Shown one piece after another: positions 1 to 9,630 of a DNA stretch of 64,000 nt. This stretch comes from Alteromonas sp. 1_MG-2023 (GTDB taxonomy: Bacteria; Pseudomonadota; Gammaproteobacteria; Enterobacterales; Alteromonadaceae). The stretch lies in contig NZ_JAUOQH010000002.1 of NCBI RefSeq assembly GCF_030547075.1, positions 338,553 to 402,552 of the forward strand. Reading direction: 5' to 3'. The translations under genes were made by a program, and so were the position numbers. The notes beneath the pieces are model-generated. The model did no database searches, was not told where the DNA came from, and worked only from the letters and a program-made list of their open reading frames with translations. Each line of letters begins with the position of its first letter. Position 1 is the stretch's first letter.

Positions 1-806
1 TTGAAGCCTCCACTAGCGCCAAGAAACAGTATAGGCGTATTACTAGTAGTTATAGCCGAGCGCAAATCTGATGTCATTAGGTCAGCCATTATTTGCCCCA
101 CTGTTTCGGGGTGCGAACCTGATGCCATAGACAGCACTTTCGTTTGATTTAATTCACTGGTTGCCTGAATGTTAACGCCTTTGCGAGTGTAGGCAGTTAA
201 TTCGGCACTATCCATATTGGCGTATTGCGATTTCAACTTGTTCGCATAAGGCTGTGCCTGCGCTGCAGTTACCTGATTGCTTCGGGTAAAAATAGGCGTA
301 ATAAACGGTAAGCCATCTACTGATACCACCTTACTTACTCTATCTGGCAGCGCAAGGGCCAATTGATAAGCTATGTGACCGCCCATACTATGGCCAATAA
401 CTATTACATTATTCAGGTTGTTATCTTCAATATAAGATACTAGCGCAGCAGTAATTTTGGATAATCGGTTATTTGGATAGACTTTGTTGTTTGCAAACCC
501 TGCTACTTGAGCAAAGTGGCTTCGATATCCATCTTTATAATAATTACCAAGCCCTTGGGATAAATCTGACCAAACTGAAGCGTTAGACATTAAACCTGGT
601 ATAAATAACACGTTTAGTTCTTTAGCTTTAGTTGCGTGGTCGGTAATAACGATGTTATTGGCGATACCAGATGCTGAGGGCGTAGTTTGTTCGTAAACAG
701 TAACAGGTTGAATGGCTACCGCTTGCTCATCTTCTGCATTTATTTTAAGTGAATTAACTGCCAACAAGGCAGCACAAATTAGCGTGGTTACATTTAAGGT
801 TTTCAT
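1..806 (-). CDS. Secreted alpha/beta hydrolase, C-terminus beyond window
   Basis: An open frame from an ATG at 806 runs leftward off the window for 268 codons without a stop. The first ~24 residues form a signal peptide (MKTLNVTTLICAALLAVNSL then KINAE), so a periplasmic or secreted enzyme is likely. The nucleophile elbow GHSMGG lies near residues 138-143, preceded by the strand-turn segment LFIPGLMSNASVW that would form the oxyanion hole. This is the alpha/beta hydrolase fold (esterase, lipase or peptidase type); the substrate cannot be told. The catalytic Asp/His would lie in the missing part. A strong Shine-Dalgarno (GAGGAG) precedes the ATG. It lies 114 bp downstream of the siderophore operon on the same strand and may be read through from it. 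Confidence 0.85.
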   Translation of the reverse strand, partial: MKTLNVTTLICAALLAVNSLKINAEDEQAVAIQPVTVYEQTTPSASGIANNIVITDHATKAKELNVLFIPGLMSNASVWSDLSQGLGNYYKDGYRSHFAQVAGFANNKVYPNNRLSKITAALVSYIEDNNLNNVIVIGHSMGGHIAYQLALALPDRVSKVVSVDGLPFITPIFTRSNQVTAAQAQPYANKLKSQYANMDSAELTAYTRKGVNIQATSELNQTKVLSMASGSHPETVGQIMADLMTSDLRSAITTSNTPILFLGASGGF

Positions 807-920
807 GGTTTAACTCCTCTTTTATGTATAGTCACGCCGAGTGGCAAAAGTGTGACAACATTTTTAGAGAAGAAATATTAACGGGCTATTTTGAGTCGCT
901 GATGCAATGCATTGCTGGCA

Positions 921-1193
921 TTAATTACTCTTATTAATGATAAGTGCCACTAAAAAAATAGCGCAGCTTATTAAGGTAAACCACCAAACCAATGATATCG
1001 ATAAAGGCAGTGGCGCATAAACTGCCGCTATTAACGAACCGCCCGTTAATAGCCATCCACTTACACGTGTTGCAGTGTGAACAAATGCCCTTCGCTTGCG
1101 ATTGAATATGCTTGCCACTTGCTTGAAATGTTTATCGCTTGCTAGCGCAAGTAACGCAATGCCCAATATTACTAATATAAATACTGTCACCAT
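921..1193 (-). CDS. DUF3325-like small membrane protein, siderophore operon
   Basis: The 90-residue product starts MVTVFILVILG and has three predicted membrane helices. A longer frame upstream lies inside the PepSY gene and is not expected to be used. The ATG overlaps the PepSY stop codon by one base (TAATG), indicating translational coupling. Small proteins of the DUF3325 type are known as the last member of iron-uptake clusters made of a TonB receptor, DUF3649 and a PepSY protein, which is exactly the order here. The biochemical role is unknown; an accessory to the inner-membrane PepSY protein is inferred from context. The family call rests on size, topology and position. Confidence 0.75.
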   Translation of the reverse strand: MVTVFILVILGIALLALASDKHFKQVASIFNRKRRAFVHTATRVSGWLLTGGSLIAAVYAPLPLSISLVWWFTLISCAIFLVALIINKSN

Positions 1194-2827
1194 TATCGTT
1201 TTCTCGCTTTTATGTTCGGTACGTCTGCAGACTTGGTGTGTGGAACATATCCGTTTGACGTGCGTACTAAGCGAACCTTTAACCCGCGAGCTAGTGCCAT
1301 AAAGCCCACACCACATAATGCGAATACAACAATAAAGCTTAGATAAGTGATATCCCAAGTAGCAACGGCATCGAGGGCACGTTCAACAGGTATACTAACC
1401 GAGACTACGGCTAACGCTATATAACTTAAGGCGGCAACACATGTTTGCTCATACCAAGCATTGTGACTTGGCCGAATAATGGCATGCCCTACACTACATA
1501 TCCATGCAATGAAAAAAGCATTCACTTCCATACTTGCACGGTTAATCATGTCTGCAGGTAATAGTCTATTCGCCAAAAAGAAAACTGATGTGGCAATAGC
1601 AATCCCCATTATTGCAGCAATATTACCCTTTTCCATAATACGTAAAGATAAGGAAGAGTCATCTCGAAGAGAGTTAGCAGTTAAATAGGCAGTTCTACGC
1701 TTGTTAACCCAAATTATTAGCCCTGTTGCAATTAGCGCGCTACCCAGTGCACCTAAACCAAACAGCAACCACCGCAAACCAATGGTGGCAAAGTTAGCTT
1801 GATGTAACCCATACATTATTCGCCTGAAGGTGGCTGGTGCACTTTCATCGGCGTAGCCTTCTAATGGCGCTGCGGTGTAGCTTTCATACACCAACCGCTC
1901 GCTACGATTCGATACCGAAAGGCTTTTGGTACGCTCTACAATAAATCGGCTATTTTCCTTAAATGGCGCTTCAACTGTAATGCGCTTAATCGCGTTGGGC
2001 TCTTTCCAATGCTTTTTTAAATTAGTGAGGATAGCGGGATAAGCGACGCTTTTACTTTCTCCGTCTGTATTTAGCGCCTCCACGCTACTACTGAGCGTGG
2101 GCAAGGATGGAATAATAACTTTGTTAACGCCTCGCTCGCCCTTCTCAAAATGCATATTTGCTGAAAATGGCATGTACATAATGGCGTAAATCATAATAGC
2201 GCTAATACAAATCATTAGGCAGAAAGGCAGCGTTACAATGCCTATTAATGCATGAAAATCAGTTGTCCACTTTGTTAGCTTACCCTTTCTTAAAGTGAAG
2301 AAGTCTTTGAAAAAACGTCTGTGGGTATATATTCCGGTGAAAAGCGCAAGCAGCATCGCCATGGCAGCGACCCCAGCAATATAGCGCCCGCCGTATCCTC
2401 TTAGTTGTAAGGTGTAATGGAATGTTCTGAAAAATATCCCGCCTTTGGTATCTGTGGCTGTCTCTATTGGTATTGCATCTTTATTAAAACTTACTAAATG
2501 GCGCGTTTTGCCTTCACTCCACTGAACATACCAATGATGATCACGTGGCGTAGGTAAGTAAATTCGCCATGAATTGGTATTTGTTGCGTGCGCTTCTAAG
2601 TAGTCTATCGATTTCTCTAATTGGTAGCGCTGTCCCTGTGCATACACTTGGTTTTGTTGCTGCGAATCTCCCGCGATAACTTGTCGCTCTGGCATCATCC
2701 AATAACTAATTTCAGGGGTAAAATAGCTAAGGGTTCCCGTAACGAAAATAACGAACAGCAACCACCCGGTTATTATGCCAAGGTAAGTGTGAAGCCAAAT
2801 CATTGATTTTCTAAATGTCGTTTTCAC
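1193..2827 (-). CDS. PepSY-domain inner-membrane protein, siderophore utilisation (PiuB type)
   Basis: This is a 544-residue multi-pass protein of the PepSY-associated TM family (PiuB/FegB-like). The N-terminal helix carries the typical start MIWLHTYLGIITGWLLF and is followed by a large periplasmic part and further helices near residues 150, 200, 345 and 400-520. Family members sit beside TonB-dependent siderophore receptors and are thought to take part in reductive release or handling of ferric siderophores at the inner membrane; several PiuB-like proteins are proposed haem-dependent reductases. It overlaps DUF3649 by four bases (ATGA) at its start and DUF3325 by one base at its end. The upstream Fur box predicts induction under iron limitation. 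Confidence 0.87.
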   Translation of the reverse strand: MKTTFRKSMIWLHTYLGIITGWLLFVIFVTGTLSYFTPEISYWMMPERQVIAGDSQQQNQVYAQGQRYQLEKSIDYLEAHATNTNSWRIYLPTPRDHHWYVQWSEGKTRHLVSFNKDAIPIETATDTKGGIFFRTFHYTLQLRGYGGRYIAGVAAMAMLLALFTGIYTHRRFFKDFFTLRKGKLTKWTTDFHALIGIVTLPFCLMICISAIMIYAIMYMPFSANMHFEKGERGVNKVIIPSLPTLSSSVEALNTDGESKSVAYPAILTNLKKHWKEPNAIKRITVEAPFKENSRFIVERTKSLSVSNRSERLVYESYTAAPLEGYADESAPATFRRIMYGLHQANFATIGLRWLLFGLGALGSALIATGLIIWVNKRRTAYLTANSLRDDSSLSLRIMEKGNIAAIMGIAIATSVFFLANRLLPADMINRASMEVNAFFIAWICSVGHAIIRPSHNAWYEQTCVAALSYIALAVVSVSIPVERALDAVATWDITYLSFIVVFALCGVGFMALARGLKVRLVRTSNGYVPHTKSADVPNIKARKR

Positions 2828-3105
2828 AATACGTCTACCAAGGGTAAAAATAGCACTGCCACTGCAATCAATAAGATTGAGCTAATCAACCATTTTGCAA
2901 TGTTGGAAACCGTGAAGCTGGCAATGAAAAAAGCGAAAAATACTATGTAACTCAGCATGCTAGCGGATAACACTGCTACGCCTTCGCTTATATACGTTAA
3001 TTTTACCAACCCGTAGGTTAAGTAAATTGATGAGAGTGCGGATAGCACATAGCCGCCAATAATGGCGGCTATGCTACGCAGTGTAATAGCTACGTTTTTA
3101 TTCAA
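2824..3105 (-). CDS. DUF3649-like small membrane protein, siderophore operon
   Basis: The 93-residue, almost wholly hydrophobic protein has three predicted helices. An N-terminal region with RSIAAIIGGY is followed by a small-residue-rich helix. Size, sequence style and position between a TonB receptor and a PepSY protein match the DUF3649 family of iron-uptake-associated proteins. It begins 38 bases after the receptor stop and overlaps the PepSY start by four bases. The molecular function is unknown. It is probably co-regulated by Fur through the receptor promoter. Confidence 0.8.
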   Translation of the reverse strand: MNKNVAITLRSIAAIIGGYVLSALSSIYLTYGLVKLTYISEGVAVLSASMLSYIVFFAFFIASFTVSNIAKWLISSILLIAVAVLFLPLVDVL

Positions 3106-3143
3106 ACTTGGTTATTACCTGTTATTACTTAGTATTCCTTGGA

Positions 3144-5603
3144 TTAAAAACGATAAGCTACGGTTAGCTTAGCGTTTCGCTCTTCTCCTGGAAGACCACC
3201 AAGGTACATTGCACTACTATAATAGTCGGTATTATCAAGGTTTTTGATGTTAAGCTGAATGTCCCAATCATTTGATACGTAGCTAATGGCAGCATCCCAC
3301 ACTGTGTATGAATCCACGAAGGCGTAGTCGATACCGAATGCTGATGCAGAAATAGTACGTTCATCTTCATAAGACACACCTACACTGAATTTCACTGGCG
3401 CTGGCAAAGCACTGAATACATGACTATAGGTTAACCATGCACTCGCCGTTTTTTCCGCAATACCTTTAGTTTGCTCTTCGTCTGTGCTGCTTGCAAAATC
3501 ACCAGGTTCGGTAACAGGTTCTTGGTACGTTGCGTTGGTATTTAATGCCCATTGCTCATTAATATCGAAGTTAATATCAACTTCAACACCCGTAGTACGT
3601 TCTTGTTCATCGTAATAAAACTCTGGAACATCAATATTATATGCCGGATCGTCAATGTTATCTTCGTACAATGGGTTGGTGTACTGCAGGTTAGTTCTAG
3701 CGGTATCAAAGACAACAATTGAACCAAGTAACTGTTCAGACAAAGCGGTAAAACGTAGCCCTAAATCCCATGAAATTGATTCTGAATCAGGGCGGTTATT
3801 TTCTTCACTCAATGAACCTAAGACACTGTATGCAGTTCTGCCTTTAGAGTGGTTAATAAATGTAGAAATATTAGGTGTTACTTTGTAAGTAAGGCCTAAG
3901 TTATAGGTAAAACCATCATCATCAGCATCGTACTCTGGATTACCATCGCTGAATTGGTTTAAGTAAGTTTGTTTAACGGCGCCATAAGCACCGCCGAAAC
4001 GCCCAGTAAAGTACTCATTGAAATAAAGCACTTCTTGGAAACTTACGCCCCAGCTTGATACATCCTTTTCATATTTACTACGTAATGAAGGGTTGTAGTC
4101 ATCAAACGAGCCTGTAGGCCAGTTAGGATTACGAATATCTAAAATGTACGGCACTGCATCGCTTCGAGTATCATCGGCATCCCAGATAGACCACTGTGCA
4201 TAAGACATTTCGTGATCTTCATAGTTCGCACTAAATAAGTGCTCACCTTCTACACCGCCAGCCGACCACGTATTGGTCACATCAATAAAGTACTGCCACA
4301 CTTTTTCATCGGCTACAACATTACGATATTCTTGTCTGCGCGCAGCATAAGGATACAGCACATCATCAATGACCAATGGCGCACGAGGCTCTAAGTTTAT
4401 GATGTCGGTACGATCTGTATACACATAGTTATAAGCACTGGTTTGACGAATGTAATCAGTTTCATACGTGCGATATTGTAATTGTTGGGTAAGCGTCCAA
4501 CTATCGCTCAAGTTAATATCTTGGCGAAGTTTTACTCGAAACTCTTTACCTTGGTTTGGCTCTGAAATTGGTGAAATTAGGCTGGTATCACCTAAGTCGT
4601 ATGGTTGTACACCATCGGTAGAGGTTAGCGAGGCCGCTAGTTCAGCTATTTGATCATCAGTTAGCTGCAGGCCACCACTATCCGCATCGCCATTCACTAG
4701 ATCTGCTGCGGTAATGCTTCCAGCTTCGGCGTCTAATAAGGTTAAATCGAGCAGGCGAACCGGATGACCGATAGAATCAATCTGAATAGCATCGTCAATA
4801 TATGCTGCGGAGATTAAAAACTTGTTGTCTGGAGAGTAGTCATATCGTAACGACGTATATAACTCGCTACGTTCATCGCTAAGACCACGATAACCGTCTG
4901 ATTGTTCGTGATTAGCTACCACACGATAGGCCAAAGAGTCATTAATAGCGTTTGTTGCATCAAACATTAACGAGTAACTATCCCAGCTACCTACCGCTGC
5001 CTGTATTTCGTACCGCTCTTCAAATTGCGGCTTCTTCTCAATAAGGTTAATAATACCGCCAGCTTCACCCATACCGTAAAGGCCTGTTGCAGGGCCCTTT
5101 AGTACTTCAATGCTCTCAACGTTAGTCATTGAACGTGTGGGGTTGTAGCTATTGCCAAAATCAGCACCTGCATAGATTCCATCGTAGGTATAGTTAACCC
5201 CTAAGCCACGTATCGCAAGGTTATCACCCACCCCGTAGTTATTACCATCTTGCGTTAAGCCACTAATATTGCGAATACTTTCTTGTAGAGTGTCAACACC
5301 CTGTTCTTTTAACAAAGTTCCATCTACCAACACGACTGCCGCTGGAGTTTCCATCAAACTCATGTTTGATTTTGTTGCAGTGCCTGATTCTAGAATTAAT
5401 CGATTATGGCGACCGTACACGGTAATAACATCTAGATTTTCATCAACCATTTTTTGCTCTTGAACAACGGCATTTTCGCTGTTTTCTAGCGAGCCCTTTT
5501 CCGTTGATTCTGTAGTTTGTGCTGATATAGCCGTGGTGTAAAAAATAGAGAATAGCGCAGTTGCCGCGCTAACTTTAGTCGTGTGTGTAAAGTTTATGTG
5601 CAT
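3144..5603 (-). CDS. TonB-dependent siderophore receptor
   Basis: This 819-residue outer-membrane receptor imports a ferric siderophore using TonB-ExbBD energy. A signal peptide ends near AISA-QTTES (residues ~25-30). The plug domain covers roughly 60-200, with the features PAAVVLVDGTLLKEQG, IRGLGVNY and the VESIEVLKGPATGLYGMGEAGG region usual for siderophore receptors. The rest is the 22-strand barrel, ending in the aromatic residue of VAYRF as expected for BAM-dependent insertion. It is the first gene of an operon with DUF3649, PepSY and DUF3325 genes. A Fur box lies 25-47 bases upstream of the start codon. The siderophore cannot be inferred from the sequence. Confidence 0.93.
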   Translation of the reverse strand: MHINFTHTTKVSAATALFSIFYTTAISAQTTESTEKGSLENSENAVVQEQKMVDENLDVITVYGRHNRLILESGTATKSNMSLMETPAAVVLVDGTLLKEQGVDTLQESIRNISGLTQDGNNYGVGDNLAIRGLGVNYTYDGIYAGADFGNSYNPTRSMTNVESIEVLKGPATGLYGMGEAGGIINLIEKKPQFEERYEIQAAVGSWDSYSLMFDATNAINDSLAYRVVANHEQSDGYRGLSDERSELYTSLRYDYSPDNKFLISAAYIDDAIQIDSIGHPVRLLDLTLLDAEAGSITAADLVNGDADSGGLQLTDDQIAELAASLTSTDGVQPYDLGDTSLISPISEPNQGKEFRVKLRQDINLSDSWTLTQQLQYRTYETDYIRQTSAYNYVYTDRTDIINLEPRAPLVIDDVLYPYAARRQEYRNVVADEKVWQYFIDVTNTWSAGGVEGEHLFSANYEDHEMSYAQWSIWDADDTRSDAVPYILDIRNPNWPTGSFDDYNPSLRSKYEKDVSSWGVSFQEVLYFNEYFTGRFGGAYGAVKQTYLNQFSDGNPEYDADDDGFTYNLGLTYKVTPNISTFINHSKGRTAYSVLGSLSEENNRPDSESISWDLGLRFTALSEQLLGSIVVFDTARTNLQYTNPLYEDNIDDPAYNIDVPEFYYDEQERTTGVEVDINFDINEQWALNTNATYQEPVTEPGDFASSTDEEQTKGIAEKTASAWLTYSHVFSALPAPVKFSVGVSYEDERTISASAFGIDYAFVDSYTVWDAAISYVSNDWDIQLNIKNLDNTDYYSSAMYLGGLPGEERNAKLTVAYRF

Positions 5604-5627
5604 TATGTATCCATGTTGTTAATCGCA

Positions 5628-5650
5628 AATGATAATCACTTTCATTATCA
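5628..5650 (-). promoter_or_regulatory. Fur box upstream of the siderophore receptor
   Basis: The stretch AATGATAATCACTTTCATTA, followed by TCA, closely matches the Fur consensus built from GATAAT hexamers. It has the direct unit TGATAAT, an intervening segment, and an inverted CATTATCA. It lies 25-47 bases before the ATG of the TonB receptor, the position expected for repression of the leftward promoter when iron is sufficient. Confidence 0.85.
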
Positions 5651-5718
5651 GGCGCGCATGGTAAATAAACACAGCTTTAAGTTCAACTTAATTTACACAA
5701 CAGTTTATAGTTGAGGTT

Positions 5719-6672
5719 TTATGTAGATGTTGGCCATTCATCTTCGCTTATTAAATCTCTTTCAATCAGCGTATTTCGTAGCTCACTAATTTTCACTTTT
5801 AGTTCATCGCGAATGAGACGTATAGCTGGAGTAATAAGCTGCCTGCTAGGCAATACCAGCCACATTTCAGTTAGGGGAATGTGATAAGCCGGCATGACTC
5901 GCTGAAGTCGCCCGGCAAGTAAATCTTCTGCAATATCGATAACAGATTTTTTCGCTATTCCCACGCCGTCCACACACCATCGGCGCACAATGTCGCCGTC
6001 ATTCACTGCGCGGTTACTTTTCACTTTCACTTTATCTTTGTCTTCACCTCTATAGAGATCCCAACCGTCGTGGGTTAGCTCGTATAATTTGTAAAGCAAT
6101 GCATTATGATTGGCTAATTCTTCAGGAGTGGTAGGCTCACCATGCTTTTCTATATAGCTGGGAGATGCGCAGATAAAGTGTGGAATATTACAAATTTTGA
6201 ACCCATACATATTAAGTTCTTGCACCGCGCTTTTCGTCATGGCTCGCAGCGCAACGTCTACCCCGTCGCGATAGAAGTCGACTCGGCTGTCACTTACCTG
6301 CAACCTCAGCGACACGTCTTCATGCTCATTCATAATATCGTTCAACAAAACCCGCATTAAGTTGCGGCCCATCTCAGAAGACATGGCCATTTTCACTTCG
6401 CCATTAATATCTTGCTGCTTTTCGCTGATACGCATAACACCTTGCTGCAGCAAATCTATCGCTTGCTGACATAAGGGCAGAAAACGTTCCCCTTCTGGGG
6501 ATAACCGAATTTTGCGGGTGGTTCGCACAAATAGCTGAGTGCCAAGCTGTTGCTCTATGCGCTTTAGCGCGACGCTTGCGGCAGAAGAGCTGATGTCTAG
6601 TTGATTGGCCGCTGCCGTAATTGAATGCAGTTCGGCTACCTTGAGTAATACTTGCAGGTCTTCTATCTTCAT
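5719..6672 (-). CDS. LysR-family transcriptional regulator
   Basis: The 317-residue protein has an N-terminal winged helix-turn-helix (residues ~1-60, MKIEDLQVLLKVAELHSITAAANQL, split here as the classic LysR start) and a C-terminal periplasmic-binding-like effector domain (~90-300). It is transcribed divergently from the secreted cupin gene at 6906 with a 233-bp gap, the usual LysR arrangement, so that gene is the likeliest target. It resembles the single-target LysR regulators that follow the CrgA/DsdC-like layout. The effector is unknown. Confidence 0.92.
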   Translation of the reverse strand: MKIEDLQVLLKVAELHSITAAANQLDISSSAASVALKRIEQQLGTQLFVRTTRKIRLSPEGERFLPLCQQAIDLLQQGVMRISEKQQDINGEVKMAMSSEMGRNLMRVLLNDIMNEHEDVSLRLQVSDSRVDFYRDGVDVALRAMTKSAVQELNMYGFKICNIPHFICASPSYIEKHGEPTTPEELANHNALLYKLYELTHDGWDLYRGEDKDKVKVKSNRAVNDGDIVRRWCVDGVGIAKKSVIDIAEDLLAGRLQRVMPAYHIPLTEMWLVLPSRQLITPAIRLIRDELKVKISELRNTLIERDLISEDEWPTST

Positions 6673-6905
6673 AACATCTTCTTTTTCATTCGCTAGCGCT
6701 TGGTAAAATGTGACTATCGCCGTGTCAGTTCGAGGGCATAAACTTTAATCAGATTCGATTTATTATAGCGAAAACAGAGACAATAAACCTACCCACCCTA
6801 TTTATTATCCACGTTTTAGCGAAAGTGTATTCGCTATTTGTCCATTTATCCACTGCCTGTCAGCTCATAAAATACACGCAAGCAATTAAGTTAAAGGGTT
6901 AAAAA

Positions 6906-7751
6906 ATGAAATTCACAGTTAAAGCAACAACACTCGCACTTGTATTTTCAAGCGCTATGGTACTTTCTACAACGTTGACCGGCACAGCAGCGTTTGCAGC
7001 CCAGACAGCATCTAAGGTAGTGGCAGCAGACGATATTGAATGGGGTTACCTAAACCCGCTTCGTGGCGATAAAAGCCCAGGTGCAGCAGATCTTTGGGGC
7101 GATCGTACTAAAGATACGGCAACCGGTATGCTAGTACGTTTTAATAAAGGCTTTGAGTCTCCACCGCATATTCACAACATTACCTATCGCGGTATTGTGA
7201 TTGAAGGCGCTATGCACAATGACGACCCAAGCGCTGAAAAAATGTGGATGCCTGCTGGTTCGTTTTGGACGCAACCTGCTGGTGAAAATCACACCACTGC
7301 AGCAAACGGCAGCGCTAATTTAATTTACTTAGAAATAGATTCTGGCCCTTACCTAGTACAACCATCTAGTGAGCATTTCGACAACGGCGAGCGCCCCCTC
7401 AACTTACACAAAGACAACATAGTGTGGTTAGACAATGCCGAGCTGCATGACACAAGTGCAACGGGTGTTTTGTCAACGTACTTGTGGGGTAACACTAGCG
7501 ACTTGAATGGCTCAATGGTGAAGTTGCCAGTCGGTTTTAAAGGCAGTATCAGCACACAAGCCAATGAATTTCGCGCAGTAGTTATCGCAGGTGAAGTTGA
7601 GTATCAGTCTGGAGAGGTTAGCTCGCCTATCAGTTTGAGCGCAGGAAGCTATGTAGAGTCGACAGGCACATTTGAACATCAAATTATTAATGAAGGTAAA
7701 GGCGAAGCAACTATCTATATTCGTACCAACCGTTCATATAAAGTTTATTAA
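6906..7751 (+). CDS. Secreted double-cupin (DUF4437-like) protein
   Basis: The 281-residue product has a signal peptide (ends near [10 protein letters not shown], residues ~30-33) and two cupin halves. The first shows the metal-binding His cluster in [16 protein letters not shown] (residues ~90-105) and a second His in GENHTT (~127). The second half (~180-270) keeps the beta-roll but has fewer His residues ([19 protein letters not shown]). Length and arrangement match DUF4437 proteins, a cupin family of unknown reaction. The ribosome site AAAGGG lies just before the ATG. It is divergent from the LysR gene and followed by an untranscribed-looking gap, so probably monocistronic. Confidence 0.8.
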   Translation: MKFTVKATTLALVFSSAMVLSTTLTGTAAFAAQTASKVVAADDIEWGYLNPLRGDKSPGAADLWGDRTKDTATGMLVRFNKGFESPPHIHNITYRGIVIEGAMHNDDPSAEKMWMPAGSFWTQPAGENHTTAANGSANLIYLEIDSGPYLVQPSSEHFDNGERPLNLHKDNIVWLDNAELHDTSATGVLSTYLWGNTSDLNGSMVKLPVGFKGSISTQANEFRAVVIAGEVEYQSGEVSSPISLSAGSYVESTGTFEHQIINEGKGEATIYIRTNRSYKVY

Positions 7752-8076
7752 CAAAGCACTTTGATAAGGCTGCATTTTAGTAGCCTTACTCTCTCAGGTA
7801 ATGGCAGTTGTAACCACTTCCCCGTTTTGTAAACCATGTAGTTAAATGCGACGATTTGATGGCGTTTAGCTTTGTATTGCATAGAAAATCAAACACATCA
7901 ATTAGCGTTAAAATAGTCTTATTACACTTCGCCGTTATTCCTTTCTAATCAATTAGTTGAAATACATATATAAGAGGTTGACCAGAATAGTAGAAGTTTG
8001 TAATAGTCAGGTTTTATCCTATACTAAAACTGGTTGTTTATTACATTCTTTCTTTGGCCAGTCTCGGAGCGCATTA
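7752..8076. other. Intergenic gap of 325 bp before the YfiR/GGDEF-EAL operon
   Basis: No credible gene is seen. A small stem with arms AAGGCT and AGCCTT (around 7768-7790) may help end the cupin transcript but lacks a T-run. The AT-rich part around 7930-7975 is the likely promoter area of the following operon. A frame starting at a TTG at 7957 is open into the next gene, but its extra 40 residues precede the signal peptide and are unlikely to be translated. Confidence 0.5.
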
Positions 8077-9135
8077 ATGAGAAAATTCCTGAGAGTAGCC
8101 AGTTTTGGCTTAGCCTCATTCACAAGTGCCGTATTAGCCCAAAGCACGCCTTCAGAATTTGCAGAATTAAGTTTTCAAGCGCTTCTCGATGTAGATATTA
8201 ATGAGCAAGATACCGAGCTATCTTCACCTAACCGGTGGAGTTTTGCTGTACAGTTTAAAGCAGCAGAATTTGATGGCTATAAAATTGATGATAGTGACGT
8301 TAGTCTTGACGATGTATTGTTTTCACCAGGTGATGAACCGCGTACGGAAGCTAACTTCCCTGTGGTGCCTACGGTTATCGATCAATACGCGCAAATTGTT
8401 CAATTAGGCTACCAAGTCAATAATCGCTTAAAGCTTGGCATTCAAGTTCCGTTTATTCACCAAGAAACTGACCATATAAGTGCAGTACCAGGTTACGATA
8501 ACTTTATTATTACGTCTACAGGATTAGGCGACATTGCATTGTCAGTTAGCTATTCGCTTAAAGATAATATTGATTATAGTTGGTGGGTAACTGCCGGTGT
8601 AAGCCTACCCACTGGCTCCATAGATGAAGAAGGCGATACCCCCAGAGATTCAGGTGATCAACAACTTCCCTACACCATGCAGTTAGGATCAGGTACCTAC
8701 GATTTCCCTTTGGAAGTGAGTTATCAGAATAAAGGCGAACATTCCTTTTCAGTCTCGTTGTCTGCCATGCTCAGAACGGGGACTAATGATAGAAACTATC
8801 GCCTTGGGAACAACTATAAATTAAGTGGAAAGTATAATTTTCCACTATCCCAAACTACTGTTTTATTTACTGGTGCAGCCTATAGTTATTCAGACTCTAT
8901 CCATGGGCAGGACGATGAAATTACGGTAGGTGGAGACTATCCCTACCCTGCCAGTATTACTAACCCTAATTTATACGGCGGTGAGAAAGTAAGTCTATCC
9001 GGTGGCATTTCATTTGTTCCTATTGACTGGTTAAAAGTAATTGCTGATGTCAGTAAACCTGTATACCAAAACTTAAATGGGCCTCAACCTCAAGAGTTGT
9101 GGCGAGCAGGCCTTCAATTCTCAGTGTTATATTAA
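8077..9135 (+). CDS. Outer-membrane beta-barrel protein, phenol MetA-type transporter fold
   Basis: Starting at the ATG at 8077 (preceded by CGGAG), the product has 352 residues. A signal peptide (MRKFLRVASFGLASFTSAVL then AQS) is followed by FAELSFQALLDVDIN. This segment resembles the short N-terminal motif (FAELSLEELL) of outer-membrane proteins encoded beside YfiR/GGDEF genes. The remainder alternates aromatic and polar residues as in a beta-barrel, with GLGDIALSVSY and VSLPTGS resembling the MetA-pathway transporter family. The stop is followed almost immediately by a yfiR-like gene, so this is the first gene of a three-gene operon. A role as surface or envelope input to c-di-GMP signalling is inference. 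Confidence 0.72.
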   Translation: MRKFLRVASFGLASFTSAVLAQSTPSEFAELSFQALLDVDINEQDTELSSPNRWSFAVQFKAAEFDGYKIDDSDVSLDDVLFSPGDEPRTEANFPVVPTVIDQYAQIVQLGYQVNNRLKLGIQVPFIHQETDHISAVPGYDNFIITSTGLGDIALSVSYSLKDNIDYSWWVTAGVSLPTGSIDEEGDTPRDSGDQQLPYTMQLGSGTYDFPLEVSYQNKGEHSFSVSLSAMLRTGTNDRNYRLGNNYKLSGKYNFPLSQTTVLFTGAAYSYSDSIHGQDDEITVGGDYPYPASITNPNLYGGEKVSLSGGISFVPIDWLKVIADVSKPVYQNLNGPQPQELWRAGLQFSVLY

Positions 9136-9144
9136 GTGTTGTAC

Positions 9145-9630
9145 ATGCGGTATTTACTGGTTGTTATCGCTCTGACGCTAAGCTTTAGTCACTCGGCTTT
9201 TGCCGACCTAAAGAAAATTGAGAAGCTCAAAGCCGCTTATATGTTTAATTTTACGAAATTTATTAAATGGGACAGGGCGAGTTCTGAGTCTATTAATTTT
9301 TGCGTGCAAGACGATGAAGTGTTTCGACGCTTTTTAACACAGTTGGTAGAAAGCAGGCCGAGTAGCAGCGGTGCGCCTATTAGCATTGTTATGTTAGACG
9401 GTAAACAAATGTGCACCTTCGCTTATATTATTAAAAATGATGATGTCCTGCTAAATCTCAGCACCTCTACCATTTTAATAAGTGACTTCCCCGATTTGAT
9501 TGACAGACCATCAGTATTTACATTTTATCAAGAAAACAATCGGTTGAGGTTTGAAATTAATTTAGCCGAGGCAGAACGACTCGAATTAACCATAAGCTCT
9601 GAATTGTTGAAGGTAGCGAAAATAAAATGA
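9145..9630 (+). CDS. YfiR-like periplasmic protein (DUF4154)
   Basis: This protein of ~161 residues has a signal peptide (MRYLLVVIALTLSFSHSAFA) followed by KIEKLKAAYMFNFTKFIKW and, near the end, RLRFEINLAEAERLELTISS, ELLKVAK. Both are hallmarks of the DUF4154/YfiR family. Pseudomonas YfiR is a periplasmic repressor of the diguanylate cyclase YfiN. A GTG at 9136 directly after the previous stop is an alternative start adding three residues; ATG at 9145 gives a better signal peptide. The stop overlaps the start of the GGDEF-EAL gene (ATGA), so the protein probably controls that enzyme. Confidence 0.87.
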   Translation: MRYLLVVIALTLSFSHSAFADLKKIEKLKAAYMFNFTKFIKWDRASSESINFCVQDDEVFRRFLTQLVESRPSSSGAPISIVMLDGKQMCTFAYIIKNDDVLLNLSTSTILISDFPDLIDRPSVFTFYQENNRLRFEINLAEAERLELTISSELLKVAKIK